From positions 1 to 64,000 of the forward strand of contig CAMHJX010000005.1 in assembly GCA_946185535.1 (NCBI GenBank): 64,000 bases of DNA, written 5' to 3'. This DNA comes from an uncultured Bacteroidales bacterium (GTDB lineage: Bacteria; Bacteroidota; Bacteroidia; Bacteroidales; F082). The notes beneath the pieces are model-generated. The model had not been told where the DNA came from and searched no databases. It worked only from the letters and a program-made list of their open reading frames with translations. Both the position numbers and the translations under genes were made by a program. Of this stretch, positions 27,607 to 37,534 are shown piece by piece. The first letter of the stretch is position 1. Each line of letters begins with the position of its first letter.

Positions 27607-30600
27607 CTACTTTACCACCAGTTTCCTGACAGCCGTACCCTTACCTTCCACGGTGATGCGCAGCGTGTAGACACCAGCCGTAATCGGTGCCACAATGCTA
27701 GCAGGTGCTTGTGTCGAGGTCTCCACTGAAACAACGGCACCCAGCGCATTGACAATCTCAACACGAACAGGTGACTTGATTTCCGTGTTCATTCCGATGC
27801 TGAATCGCTCACCTGGTGAAACAGGGTTAGGATAAACTTTAACTCTGCTTGCAAACTCGTCCATGCCTGCATTACCTCTGAAGTGGATCACATACAAGTC
27901 ATTGGACTCACCTACAATCGCATCGGCCACAAAGTTAAGGCTTTCCTCGGCATCATAGTATTCCACACCTGTCTCCATGTCGTAGAGCCTGAAGCTCAGT
28001 TCGGCGGCATCCTTGCCAGAGATGGTCAGGAAGGCCACATGGCGATGCAGCGGCTCGGCATAAGTCAGTCTTACGCTGCCTCGGCACTCACCGTTGGCTG
28101 TAAAGGCAGCCAATTCATAGTTGTCGGAAGACAGTTCCACATTGTCAAGCTCCACAACGGCCATAACGGTCATATTGTCAGGATACGCATACACATTGGG
28201 TACCCAGTGGTTATTCTCGGCGGTGAGGTTCTGTCTCGGTTCCCCTCCTCGGCCATTGTCGGGATAGGTGAATGAGATAGGATTGCCGTTCGTCGAATAA
28301 TACATCAGTCCCATGCCAGGCTCGATGGTATTGAGCGAACCGTACCAGCCGTAACCCACATAATAATCCGCATAGCCCTGCTGCGACTTCAGCTTGTCGC
28401 CTTGCACAGCATCCAAATTGGCTAATGCTGCATCGACACTCATCGTTGTCGATGGAACGTATCCTATCCACGTCCAGCCTTGGCTCAGCGTGATGGGGTG
28501 TTGCGATGGCACTGCGGCGTTGCCCGTCATGGTAACCGTGCAAGGCGCACTGGTGATGACCCTGTACGAGAACTCGTTGTTGATGCTTGATAGCGAACCA
28601 TACCAACCATATCCCTGATAGTAGTCCGTATAGCCACTGGCCTGCGAACGGATGGTGACTCCATTGTCGCCCAAGCCATTCTGCAACATACCTAGACCAT
28701 CGATGCCTTCCTGCTCAATGTAGGTGCCCCACCAGTTGTAGCCTTGTGAGAAATCGGAAACTTGTTCAACCATTGTATTGCCAAAATCGAACACATATGG
28801 GTCAAATGCGTTACCAATGAAACCATCCGGAACAAAGGTTATGGTGGATGAACATGACAAATCAAGTTCTTGGCCAAGGGCATGGTCATAGAGGCGGAAG
28901 CTCAACACATCGCCTGCATCGCCATAGAGGGTGAAGAAAACCAGGTAGCGGTCCACTTGCGGGAAGTAAGTCAACCTTTGGCTGCCTCGGCATACGTCAC
29001 CGCAGAAAGCACCGATCTCCAAAGCGTTAGTCTGTTGTTCCACGCCGTTGATCTGGATGATGCCCGTAATGGACATATTGTAGGGATATTCGTGGATGTC
29101 GACGTTCCAGTGGTTTTCTTCATCATTTGAGGTGCTTTGCGGGCAACTCATGGAAAAGTAGACATTGTTGTCGGGACAGATGGCAGGGCCGCCATATACC
29201 ACGCGTATGCTATAGTTGTGGTCACTTGTTTCATTTTCGTCCAAATAGTTGTTGTCACGAGTAAAGCCTACGAGTTCGTTGTCGCGGTAGACCATGGCAC
29301 CAAGAACTGAATTATCCGAATTGATATTGACATAATCCATATTATGATAATGGCCTGTCCACCAACCATCGGGTTTAAACCTGACGGTGTAATAGTTAAG
29401 TTGCACAGACGGTATGTCAACTGTTGCGATGAAATCATCATCGCGATAGTAAGACAATGTGTTGGCCGTCAAATCGACAACAATCTGCTCGGTCATCCAG
29501 GTGTCGAAAACAGCGTCGCAAATCCGAATCTCTTCGCTAGTTACACCATCAATTTGCGTACGAATATAGGTACCATACCTGTTAACTGTCGCTCCATAAT
29601 CATCCCAGTCATAATCATAATAGATAATACCAATATAGTTGTCGTCACTCCCGTCAATCTTGATAAAGACATTTCCACTGAAATACCTATCTCCTCCATT
29701 CCAATAATGAGGTTCTTCGTGGAGGAAGAAGCTCCTGTCGATAACAATCTTGTTGTCGGTCGGGACGCTCATGGGCAGTGTTTCAAGAGCAGTATAATTG
29801 TCGGTGACGTTCTGTTGCAACTTCAACAAGCCGTCTTCCTCTATAACATGGGTGCCGGTATAGGTCCACAGTTCGGGGTCAATTACGCCATCATTGAAGT
29901 CATCAGAAATACTGAGAAGCATATCACGGTTACCATCGCTTTCATTCTCAGGATAGATCCAACTGACCAGGTTGCCTTCTTCTGTGGTTTCGGCAGTGAG
30001 GTTGCTTGCACCCTCATAGTTGTCGCAAGATTGATACACCCAATCCACTTCGGCCCATTCGGTCATGCCTGAGGAATAGACACTGGCCACTTTGCAGTGG
30101 TAGGTGTTGCCTTCTACAAGGTTGTTGACAGGTAGCTGGCAATACTTGTTGGTCGTGTTCTCGGTGTAAAGCACATTATTCTGCATATCGGTCAGCACCA
30201 CTTGGTTGTACTCGTAGTGACGGCTACCGTTTCTGCCTGTGGTGAGTTCGATGTCATCAATCCAGATCTCATACTCGTCATAATCCTGATGGTGGAAGGC
30301 AATCCACACATCCTGGCCAGCATAAGAACTTAGGTCGACAGAGTGAGAACGCCAGTTTCCATAGCGATTCTTACTATGACGTAGGGTTTCTTTGCCTTCC
30401 GACTTGGCACCAGTGTGACTCCAAATGTCAGTGAAGCTGGAAGCGGACGGAGTGTCGGCAGTAGAAATAGCAATGGCGAAATGATCGGGATAGTTGTCGT
30501 TGGCGTTGTCAGCCCAGAACGACAAGGTCGAACCACTACCAATCGAATACTTCTGAGGTGAAACCAGATAGTTGTCGGCGCTGTAGGCACCATCATTGTC

Positions 30601-33600
30601 GATGAAAGACTGTGAATAGACGAAATAATTGCCGCTGTGAGCCCTGCCAGTGTAGTCATAGCCCGATGCAGTAGAACTATTAATGCTGTTGAGCCAAACA
30701 CGACCGTCGCCGTCGGCATCGATATTCCACCAGCCTTCAAGATCTTCTTCAAAACCAAAGCTGAAGGAAGTTTCGCCTGAAGTTATCTGGTTCAAGTTAT
30801 TACCCATACCATTCCATTTGACCCAACCAGTTGACGACACATAAAGGTTGGTGGGCGCTTGTGTGATTTCGTCCAACACATAGCTCAACGTTGTGGCATC
30901 CCAAATGCTTACATTTTCGGTGAAAGTGACACAGCCTTCTTTGGTTAGGGTCACTTGGTAGTCGCCCTTGCGGAAGCTGTCCCAAACGTAATAGCCACTT
31001 ACGTCTAAAATGATATCCTCTACAGGATAGAGACCTTGCTCGAAGTTGTTCAAGTTGATGAAGCTGACAATAGTACCCGCGGGGCTGTCGCCACTATTGA
31101 GCGTCACGGTGAGATTCATTTCGCCATTGTTGAGATACATATCCTTGTCAAGGAAGTTGGACCAGGTGATGGCTGATTCGCGTTCGCTTTGGATGGAAGA
31201 TGCTGTAATTTCCACATCGTCAATATTCAGGATAAACTGATCGCTACAGTTGAAGTGACGAATGGCCACGTAACCACTTTGACCAGCGTAGGCACTCAAG
31301 TCGACAGTGTATTGATACCAGTTGCCTTGATCACGGGTGTTACCATTACGACCGAAACTCATCACACTGCTAGTACCCTTGGCTGTCATTGTCCATTCTT
31401 GGATGGTGACGAAAGTATTCGGATTGGTGTTACTCGAAGTTGACACGGCCACACCGAAATGATCAGCGGCATAACTGGCATCCTGAGCGCATGCCCAGAA
31501 GCTGACACTACCGCCCAAAGCGATTTGAGGAGAAACTAAATAGTTGTCAGGATATAATACTTGTCCGAGACCATTGGCCCAAGAAGCTGAGATTACATAA
31601 TGAGCAGAGCCATTATGACCAGTACCGGTCAGGTCAATACCACTATTATGATAGACACCAGGTGTCGCGCTTGAAACCCATGTATAGCCATCACCATCGG
31701 CATCCATAGTAGTCCAGCCTTGCAGAGTACCATTATCGAAGTCATAAACTAAGGTTTCTCTTGGGGTAACTTTTGCTGCTTGATGATGTCTTGAACTACG
31801 GTTGGGCATTGGATTGAGCTGATTCAATTCACCCCAGCTGATTTCGCTTTCGCGATTGCCTTCATAAACACAACTAACACCCCATTTATAGATACCTGGT
31901 TCAGTATCCTGCCAAGTGACATCAATGGATACGGTGTCAGTCACATTATCAGCAAGCAGCACTGTGTTATCTTCGGTGTAAGGACCATCGTTGTAGCAGT
32001 TGGTGCGATATACTCTGTAGTGATCGAGGCTACGGGTGTTGCGGTTGATGACGCGTGCGTCAGGAACTGAATTCGGGTTGGCGCAAGTGGTGGTCAAAGT
32101 TTCCACACCCTTCACAGGCATGACAGGAGCACCCTTCACGACCTCAGGAACCTCAACAGCCACAGGACCCTTGTTGGTTGAGTAGCTGTAGAAGCCACGG
32201 CCTTCGCGGTTGGTGAAATACTGACGCATGGTCCAAGTGCCATAAATCACGTGCTCCCAGCCATAACCGGCTTCAACACCAGAGCTCCACCATGTGCCTT
32301 CCTCAATGAGGCTGACATCGGTGCAACCAGCAGGCCAGCTGCTCACGGTGGTATTGGCAGTCCAAACCACCCACAGCTTGTCGCTACCAGTCACGCTGAC
32401 AGGAGTCGTCAGGTCGAAGTCGACCCAAGCGTTCTGGTTGGCAGGAACGTCGACGGTGATAGTGCTCACGGGAGTACCAGCCATAGGTTCGTCACCACCT
32501 TGGTAGATGGTGCAGGTGTAGTTGCCACCCACGGCGCTGTACATGTTGTCTGAGAACAAGGAGACCTTGGTCATGTTGAAGCCTGCATAAGCGCCAATGA
32601 CACTGACAGGATACTCATAAGCCCAACGTGAGGTACCAACATTGGAACCAACAGCGTTGTTGAAGTCGCCTTCAGCATAGGTATGCCAACCACTGAGATG
32701 ATTGCTCCACATCACCTTCACATACGGACTACTTGGGTCATTGGCATCAGGATAATACTCAGCCACCACTTCTGTAACAGGATTGAACAGTTCATCCAAG
32801 TTAATGTTGATGCCACTAGTCAAGTTATTAAAGACGATACCTATGGAACTTCCATAAGATTTGTCTTGATAGCCACCGTGAGAAGCTATGGCAACATACG
32901 AACCTGCCCTCAAACTGCCCTCATAGTAACCGTTGTCATCCGTGGTGAAACTGTAAGTGTTGTAATAACCATACTCATCGTAGCCGGTGAAGGAAACCGT
33001 GGCATTCGCAATACCTGTGGTACCGTCTTGTTCGTACACATGGCCATTAACGGTGCCCATACCGGAAACATAGACATAAGTGTAGTTGGATGGGTTGGAC
33101 TCACCTGCATCAAACACGCCAGTCACATAGAATGCATAACCATTCATATTGTATGTGAGGCCATCCACTACATAATAGGTATCCGTGGTGCTGCCAATCA
33201 GCATGCCGTCCTGATAGACATTGTAATATTGCAAGGCACGATTTGGAGCCGACCAGTACAGCACAGCACTGTTTCCTTCCATAATGAAGTCTTGCTCAGC
33301 ATAAAGGTTCTGAGGCGTGTTGAGACGGGTGGTGAAGCTCCAAACAGGGCTTTCCACACCTTCGCTACAGCCATCGTTACGTTCCATGATTTTCCAATAG
33401 TAAGTCATATCATCAAGAAGAGCGGGCAGCGTATAATGGCGGCTGAGCTCTCTCGTCCAGTCCACCAAAGTCTGCTCACAACTCTCCGTGGTGCCAAACA
33501 TCAGTTTATACTCTGTGGTTCTTGGGCCAAATTGCCAACTCAATTCGATGGTGCGATTGGGATTGACTTCGGCATAGTTTGCTGGATAAGGACTATAAGC

Positions 33601-36600
33601 AAAGTCGGGACAAGGCACTTCGTCAGTATTGATTTCGACAGTCCATTCATCGCTGGTAGAGGAAGCCACAAGGTAATAAGTACCCGGAGTGACGGTCATA
33701 TTGTTAATCTCACCCTCAAAGTCGTTACTGAAAGTAAAACGAGTATTGGCACGATTGGTGGTAGTGTTCATATTGTAGGTCAACGTCTCGGCACTGTAGG
33801 GTGCACTGTCTTGATAGACATAGCTACCTGCGTTGAAGCCCGCATCGTGGCACTGCCACTGAATCGAGCTGCTCCAGCTACCATTGTTCATCTGAACCAT
33901 AACCATCACGTTGCTCAAACCGTCCCAGGCAAAACTGCCTTGGTTGAATTCAAACTCGTTCCAACCTACCACTTCTTGGAAGTTACCTTGGTAGACAAGC
34001 GTCATATTCTCGCCAAGAGGTGAAACCGACGAAACGGTGTTATCCGTCACATTGGCCATCCAGATACTCACGTTTTGGACATTGTAGCCATAGGTACTCT
34101 CACTATACCAACTGAGCTTATTAATAAAGGAGGTGTTGGCACCTACTTCCGCCAGTTCGCTGGCAAGGAAAAGCTGTGTGCTCAACGAATAGTTATAAAG
34201 GTAATACATTGGGAGATAACCTGTAGTTGATGTACCTTCACCAATCGTCACATCAAATGCATCTCTGTTGCCGAGAGCCATCGTACGACCGCTAGCATTG
34301 GTCACGAAACCGCGTACCATCCAAGCCGCATCGTTGTAGCCAGTAAATTCCGTCCAACTTGATTCGTAATAGTACCAACGTCCGTTAGGGTCTTCAACAT
34401 TACGACAACAGGCAATAGGATAGCCACCGTTGGCTTGGGCATGAAGGGTAATCCAAAGGTTTTGCAAAGGATCGATGTCTATAGCCTCAGTCAAGAACAC
34501 CTCATGGAAGGTGTTGTCCGCGTATGGCTCAAAGTCTTGTGTATGGACAAGCATTCCTTCATCAGGAGTGTCTCCTCCAACATATATATTAATGGTATAT
34601 GTGCTGAGACTAGAATTGGAATTGGAATCAAACACAGAAATCTTAGTCAGGTTGCAATTGGCATAGGGGGCAAGCTGATCAGGGCTAAATTTGATACCCC
34701 AAATGCAGTCGCCCCAATTGGTATACCAACTTTCATAATACTCTCCATTATCATAATGAAGCCAGTCCTCAATAGACATCTCTGGTGCAGTATAATTGTT
34801 ATTGAGGTCTGGACCTCCTTCTCCATAGAAGCCTTCAGGATATAATGCCACCTTGCCGTCTACACCGCTTGTGACCGAGGCGTTCAGATAGGTGTCCTCG
34901 GTGAAGACAAGCTTATACACGGCATCTGTTCCGTCAGTGATACTGGTGGGGGGCAGACGGTAGTTGTTGTATAGCGGATTCGTGGTCGAATTCAGGTTTG
35001 CCGTATAGGGGAAACTCGTCACCATTTCAGCCATCTCCCATACATCTGGACTCACTGGAGTGTAGGCATGGGCTGTCATACTATACTGGACATTCTCGTT
35101 ATCTCCATAATTGATATTGAGGAGACCGTTGATTTGTCCGCCACCTGTGGCCCAATCCACCTTTATATCACGATTTCCATGGTATCCCAGGTTGAACGGG
35201 AAGTCCAATCCATCCGTATCCAACTGGAAGTATGGGTTGGTCGACGACATACTATTAATGGTAGTATAATAGCCCGGGTTGTACAGATTGAACGTGTAGG
35301 GAAGCATCCATGCCCCGTTGGGACGATAGCCCAAATCTATCGGGTCGGGGTTCACCATAGGTGTACTTGCCGTCAACGATTCCAAAGTGATCCTAATCTG
35401 GTTCTTCTCGTAATATGTGGCACTTGCTTCATATTGCGTGGGATTGAACGGGTCGTAATCCGGTCCATCGCTATAAATACGAATTGCTTGCATGCTATCG
35501 GTGCTGAAAACGCGGCAGACCATGTGCGGAGAACTCGTCCAGCTGCCCGTATTGTCATCAACGATAAGGACGAAATTGGTTCCATCGTAGACAAAAGGAT
35601 GATCAAAGTCGAAGGTGGTCCACATGCCCGAAGCCATAGTCACCGTGCCGCTAAACACGAGGTCTTCTGCGGTCGGGGTAATCCAATCGTAGGAGCTTTC
35701 AAAATAGGTCTTTTCAGTGTTGACCATATAGATGTCATACGCTCTGGTCTTGGTCTCCCCAGCATTGTAGAAAGCCAGGCTGGTAATGGCTCCCGGCATG
35801 TCAAGATCCTCGGATGTGTAGATTTGTTCCGACAAGGTGTAGCAATAGTACGAATAGCTGGGCAGAAATTCGTTTGTCGCCGTACCACTACCTATAGTGA
35901 TGCCTTCAAACAGTGCGAAGTTGGCTACATAGGAGGCATCCTCCGTCACCATAAAGCTATAGGTGGGATCCGTTGAGACCACAACACCGTTTTTCGTCCA
36001 GTTCACAAAGTTGTAATCATAACCGCTCACTGCGGTCAATGTGCATAGGTGGCCTTCATAATAGGTTCCGCCACCAGAGACTGCGCCTCCTTCGGCAGGA
36101 CTGGCTTCGGCTGTGATCTGATATGTGTTGCCGGTTTGCGGACGTATGTTGAATATAGCATAATTATACATGTTGAATTGATAACCATTTACATTGAGGG
36201 CATCAATAGCAAAATAGGCGTTGCCACTTCCACTCCAGCCCCAGTTGAAATGGAGATAATCATTTGTATCATAACCGTCGCAAACAAAGGCATGACCACC
36301 TCCATCATTCACATCTGATCCACTATAGTAAAGCGGCAAACCCATATCAAGGTTTGATTTTATCAACGAAAGCCAAGAGTCATTGTCCTCTTTATATTGC
36401 CCGAATAGTCCATCGGAATAGTTGAAATACTGAGTCAATGCATAAGGGACATCGACGGAATAGGCTCCAGACCCGTTTGCAGAATACATCATGTTGACGG
36501 CTATCCCGCAATGCCAAAGCAAAGTGGCCACTGCATTGATTTGCGTTGAGCTTGACGAAGAATTCAGATTGTCAGGCATATTAGTCCACTCATAGGTGGT

Positions 36601-37326
36601 GGCTCCAAAATTGGCCGTTTGCTCCGGATAGCCGTCTGGGTAATAGGTGTGCGAACCCGAACCAACTACAGGATATTGCCAAAAGTGCATAATCTGACCC
36701 ATAGCCGTTGCAACACAACCTGCATAGACGTGTCCACAGGGACCATTGGAATCTTCAGGGCATAAGGCATTGTAGTAGCAGTTCTGGTTCCAAGTTTCCG
36801 TTAGCAACGGCTCCACGGCCGTGGTAGAACGATTTCCGAAAATTCTTCCTGTTGTTCTCAACATATTCCATTGTTTGTCAATGGTTTCATCTGCAGACAA
36901 CCTATGTTCTATACCGTATTGAATCTCTTTTTGGTACACCTGCAAGTAACCCTCCATCTGAACTGGGATATTATTCGCATCAAAAGAGCCTTCCTTAGAA
37001 TAGGCTAGGATAGGAATCGAGCAATCATCAGCGGCAACGATAACGAAACCGTTGCCCACATTGAAAACATAGAAAGCAGCGACATTGCTGTCGGTCCTGT
37101 AGGTAGCGACATGATGCAAGTCGTTAGCTGTGACTCTTGTTGACATACTGCCAATGACAAACTTGGCTCCGATTTCTCGAGCCTGTCGTATGTCAACAGG
37201 ATTGGCCTTCGCTCCCAAGGTGAGAGAGAGCAATAGCATCATGATAGTAAAGACTTTTCCTCGCCCAATGCTGATTTTACAAATGGCATTATTCACCTTG
37301 CCATGTAATAACGTATTGTTTCTCAT
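27607..37326 (-). CDS. T9SS-exported giant C10 family peptidase with cleaved-adhesin and FN3 body
   Basis: 3239 residues, the largest gene here. Signal segment MRNNTLLHGK... to GAKA; Spi-like propeptide about 42-160; C10 peptidase about 165-400 with Cys204 in AGCVATAMGQ, His345 in GGGHAFV and Asn361 in FNWGWSG; one InlB B-repeat about 405-470; jelly-roll and FN3-like regions; a carboxypeptidase-regulatory-like domain about 1420-1508; two cleaved-adhesin type domains about 1855-2040 and 2185-2360; a LamG-like region about 2472-2668; a diverged ECRG domain about 2735-2845; then GYNW module, ECRG domain and T9SS sorting domain. From about residue 475 on it follows the gene at 13072-21978, so it reads as a peptidase head joined to that body. 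Inferred role: secreted protease with large binding arms. Confidence 0.92.
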   Translation of the reverse strand: MRNNTLLHGKVNNAICKISIGRGKVFTIMMLLLSLTLGAKANPVDIRQAREIGAKFVIGSMSTRVTANDLHHVATYRTDSNVAAFYVFNVGNGFVIVAADDCSIPILAYSKEGSFDANNIPVQMEGYLQVYQKEIQYGIEHRLSADETIDKQWNMLRTTGRIFGNRSTTAVEPLLTETWNQNCYYNALCPEDSNGPCGHVYAGCVATAMGQIMHFWQYPVVGSGSHTYYPDGYPEQTANFGATTYEWTNMPDNLNSSSSSTQINAVATLLWHCGIAVNMMYSANGSGAYSVDVPYALTQYFNYSDGLFGQYKEDNDSWLSLIKSNLDMGLPLYYSGSDVNDGGGHAFVCDGYDTNDYLHFNWGWSGSGNAYFAIDALNVNGYQFNMYNYAIFNIRPQTGNTYQITAEASPAEGGAVSGGGTYYEGHLCTLTAVSGYDYNFVNWTKNGVVVSTDPTYSFMVTEDASYVANFALFEGITIGSGTATNEFLPSYSYYCYTLSEQIYTSEDLDMPGAITSLAFYNAGETKTRAYDIYMVNTEKTYFESSYDWITPTAEDLVFSGTVTMASGMWTTFDFDHPFVYDGTNFVLIVDDNTGSWTSSPHMVCRVFSTDSMQAIRIYSDGPDYDPFNPTQYEASATYYEKNQIRITLESLTASTPMVNPDPIDLGYRPNGAWMLPYTFNLYNPGYYTTINSMSSTNPYFQLDTDGLDFPFNLGYHGNRDIKVDWATGGGQINGLLNINYGDNENVQYSMTAHAYTPVSPDVWEMAEMVTSFPYTANLNSTTNPLYNNYRLPPTSITDGTDAVYKLVFTEDTYLNASVTSGVDGKVALYPEGFYGEGGPDLNNNYTAPEMSIEDWLHYDNGEYYESWYTNWGDCIWGIKFSPDQLAPYANCNLTKISVFDSNSNSSLSTYTINIYVGGDTPDEGMLVHTQDFEPYADNTFHEVFLTEAIDIDPLQNLWITLHAQANGGYPIACCRNVEDPNGRWYYYESSWTEFTGYNDAAWMVRGFVTNASGRTMALGNRDAFDVTIGEGTSTTGYLPMYYLYNYSLSTQLFLASELAEVGANTSFINKLSWYSESTYGYNVQNVSIWMANVTDNTVSSVSPLGENMTLVYQGNFQEVVGWNEFEFNQGSFAWDGLSNVMVMVQMNNGSWSSSIQWQCHDAGFNAGSYVYQDSAPYSAETLTYNMNTTTNRANTRFTFSNDFEGEINNMTVTPGTYYLVASSTSDEWTVEINTDEVPCPDFAYSPYPANYAEVNPNRTIELSWQFGPRTTEYKLMFGTTESCEQTLVDWTRELSRHYTLPALLDDMTYYWKIMERNDGCSEGVESPVWSFTTRLNTPQNLYAEQDFIMEGNSAVLYWSAPNRALQYYNVYQDGMLIGSTTDTYYVVDGLTYNMNGYAFYVTGVFDAGESNPSNYTYVYVSGMGTVNGHVYEQDGTTGIANATVSFTGYDEYGYYNTYSFTTDDNGYYEGSLRAGSYVAIASHGGYQDKSYGSSIGIVFNNLTSGININLDELFNPVTEVVAEYYPDANDPSSPYVKVMWSNHLSGWHTYAEGDFNNAVGSNVGTSRWAYEYPVSVIGAYAGFNMTKVSLFSDNMYSAVGGNYTCTIYQGGDEPMAGTPVSTITVDVPANQNAWVDFDLTTPVSVTGSDKLWVVWTANTTVSSWPAGCTDVSLIEEGTWWSSGVEAGYGWEHVIYGTWTMRQYFTNREGRGFYSYSTNKGPVAVEVPEVVKGAPVMPVKGVETLTTTCANPNSVPDARVINRNTRSLDHYRVYRTNCYNDGPYTEDNTVLLADNVTDTVSIDVTWQDTEPGIYKWGVSCVYEGNRESEISWGELNQLNPMPNRSSRHHQAAKVTPRETLVYDFDNGTLQGWTTMDADGDGYTWVSSATPGVYHNSGIDLTGTGHNGSAHYVISASWANGLGQVLYPDNYLVSPQIALGGSVSFWACAQDASYAADHFGVAVSTSSNTNPNTFVTIQEWTMTAKGTSSVMSFGRNGNTRDQGNWYQYTVDLSAYAGQSGYVAIRHFNCSDQFILNIDDVEITASSIQSERESAITWSNFLDKDMYLNNGEMNLTVTLNSGDSPAGTIVSFINLNNFEQGLYPVEDIILDVSGYYVWDSFRKGDYQVTLTKEGCVTFTENVSIWDATTLSYVLDEITQAPTNLYVSSTGWVKWNGMGNNLNQITSGETSFSFGFEEDLEGWWNIDADGDGRVWLNSINSSTASGYDYTGRAHSGNYFVYSQSFIDNDGAYSADNYLVSPQKYSIGSGSTLSFWADNANDNYPDHFAIAISTADTPSASSFTDIWSHTGAKSEGKETLRHSKNRYGNWRSHSVDLSSYAGQDVWIAFHHQDYDEYEIWIDDIELTTGRNGSRHYEYNQVVLTDMQNNVLYTENTTNKYCQLPVNNLVEGNTYHCKVASVYSSGMTEWAEVDWVYQSCDNYEGASNLTAETTEEGNLVSWIYPENESDGNRDMLLSISDDFNDGVIDPELWTYTGTHVIEEDGLLKLQQNVTDNYTALETLPMSVPTDNKIVIDRSFFLHEEPHYWNGGDRYFSGNVFIKIDGSDDNYIGIIYYDYDWDDYGATVNRYGTYIRTQIDGVTSEEIRICDAVFDTWMTEQIVVDLTANTLSYYRDDDFIATVDIPSVQLNYYTVRFKPDGWWTGHYHNMDYVNINSDNSVLGAMVYRDNELVGFTRDNNYLDENETSDHNYSIRVVYGGPAICPDNNVYFSMSCPQSTSNDEENHWNVDIHEYPYNMSITGIIQINGVEQQTNALEIGAFCGDVCRGSQRLTYFPQVDRYLVFFTLYGDAGDVLSFRLYDHALGQELDLSCSSTITFVPDGFIGNAFDPYVFDFGNTMVEQVSDFSQGYNWWGTYIEQEGIDGLGMLQNGLGDNGVTIRSQASGYTDYYQGYGWYGSLSSINNEFSYRVITSAPCTVTMTGNAAVPSQHPITLSQGWTWIGYVPSTTMSVDAALANLDAVQGDKLKSQQGYADYYVGYGWYGSLNTIEPGMGLMYYSTNGNPISFTYPDNGRGGEPRQNLTAENNHWVPNVYAYPDNMTVMAVVELDNVELSSDNYELAAFTANGECRGSVRLTYAEPLHRHVAFLTISGKDAAELSFRLYDMETGVEYYDAEESLNFVADAIVGESNDLYVIHFRGNAGMDEFASRVKVYPNPVSPGERFSIGMNTEIKSPVRVEIVNALGAVVSVETSTQAPASIVAPITAGVYTLRITVEGKGTAVRKLVVK
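28031..28746. repeat. Long direct repeat, copy 2 (paired with 13496-14211)
   Basis: Partner of the 716-bp tract in the cleaved-adhesin gene. Identity stops abruptly on both sides while the proteins remain homologous, which points to gene conversion or recent recombination. Confidence 0.8.
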
Positions 37327-37366
37327 ATTACTTAGATTTGTTAAATATATTATTCCTTAATCGTGG

Positions 37367-37374
37367 CAAATTTA
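37367..37374 (-). promoter_or_regulatory. -7 box of the giant C10 peptidase gene
   Basis: TAAATTTG on the minus strand, about 40 nt upstream of the ATG at 37326, fits TAnnTTTG. A -33 box is not evident. Confidence 0.45.
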
Positions 37375-37463
37375 TAGTTTTTTTTTATTGTTTTCGATTT
37401 TTTTACCATTTTAATGTATTTTTATCATTTTTGGTAAATGTTCAAAAACAAAACACTGTAAAA

Positions 37464-37497
37464 GGAAGCCCACAGGTTTATTATCCCATGGACTTCC
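37464..37497 (-). terminator. Imperfect hairpin after the third C10 peptidase gene
   Basis: Arms 37464-37476 and 37485-37497 pair with two or three mismatches or G-U pairs around an 8-nt loop, about 38 bp beyond the stop at 37535. It looks like a diverged copy of the hairpin at 42187-42222. Confidence 0.5.
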
Positions 37498-37534
37498 ACC
37501 AAAATAATGTCACGAATTGCTTGTTTGACTTAAC

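Noticed and set aside
32683-34023. A 446-codon plus-strand frame opposite the giant C10 peptidase gene
   Set aside because: It is the antisense shadow of a biased coding sequence; the product has no recognisable domain, while the minus strand shows clear FN3 and cleaved-adhesin domains.
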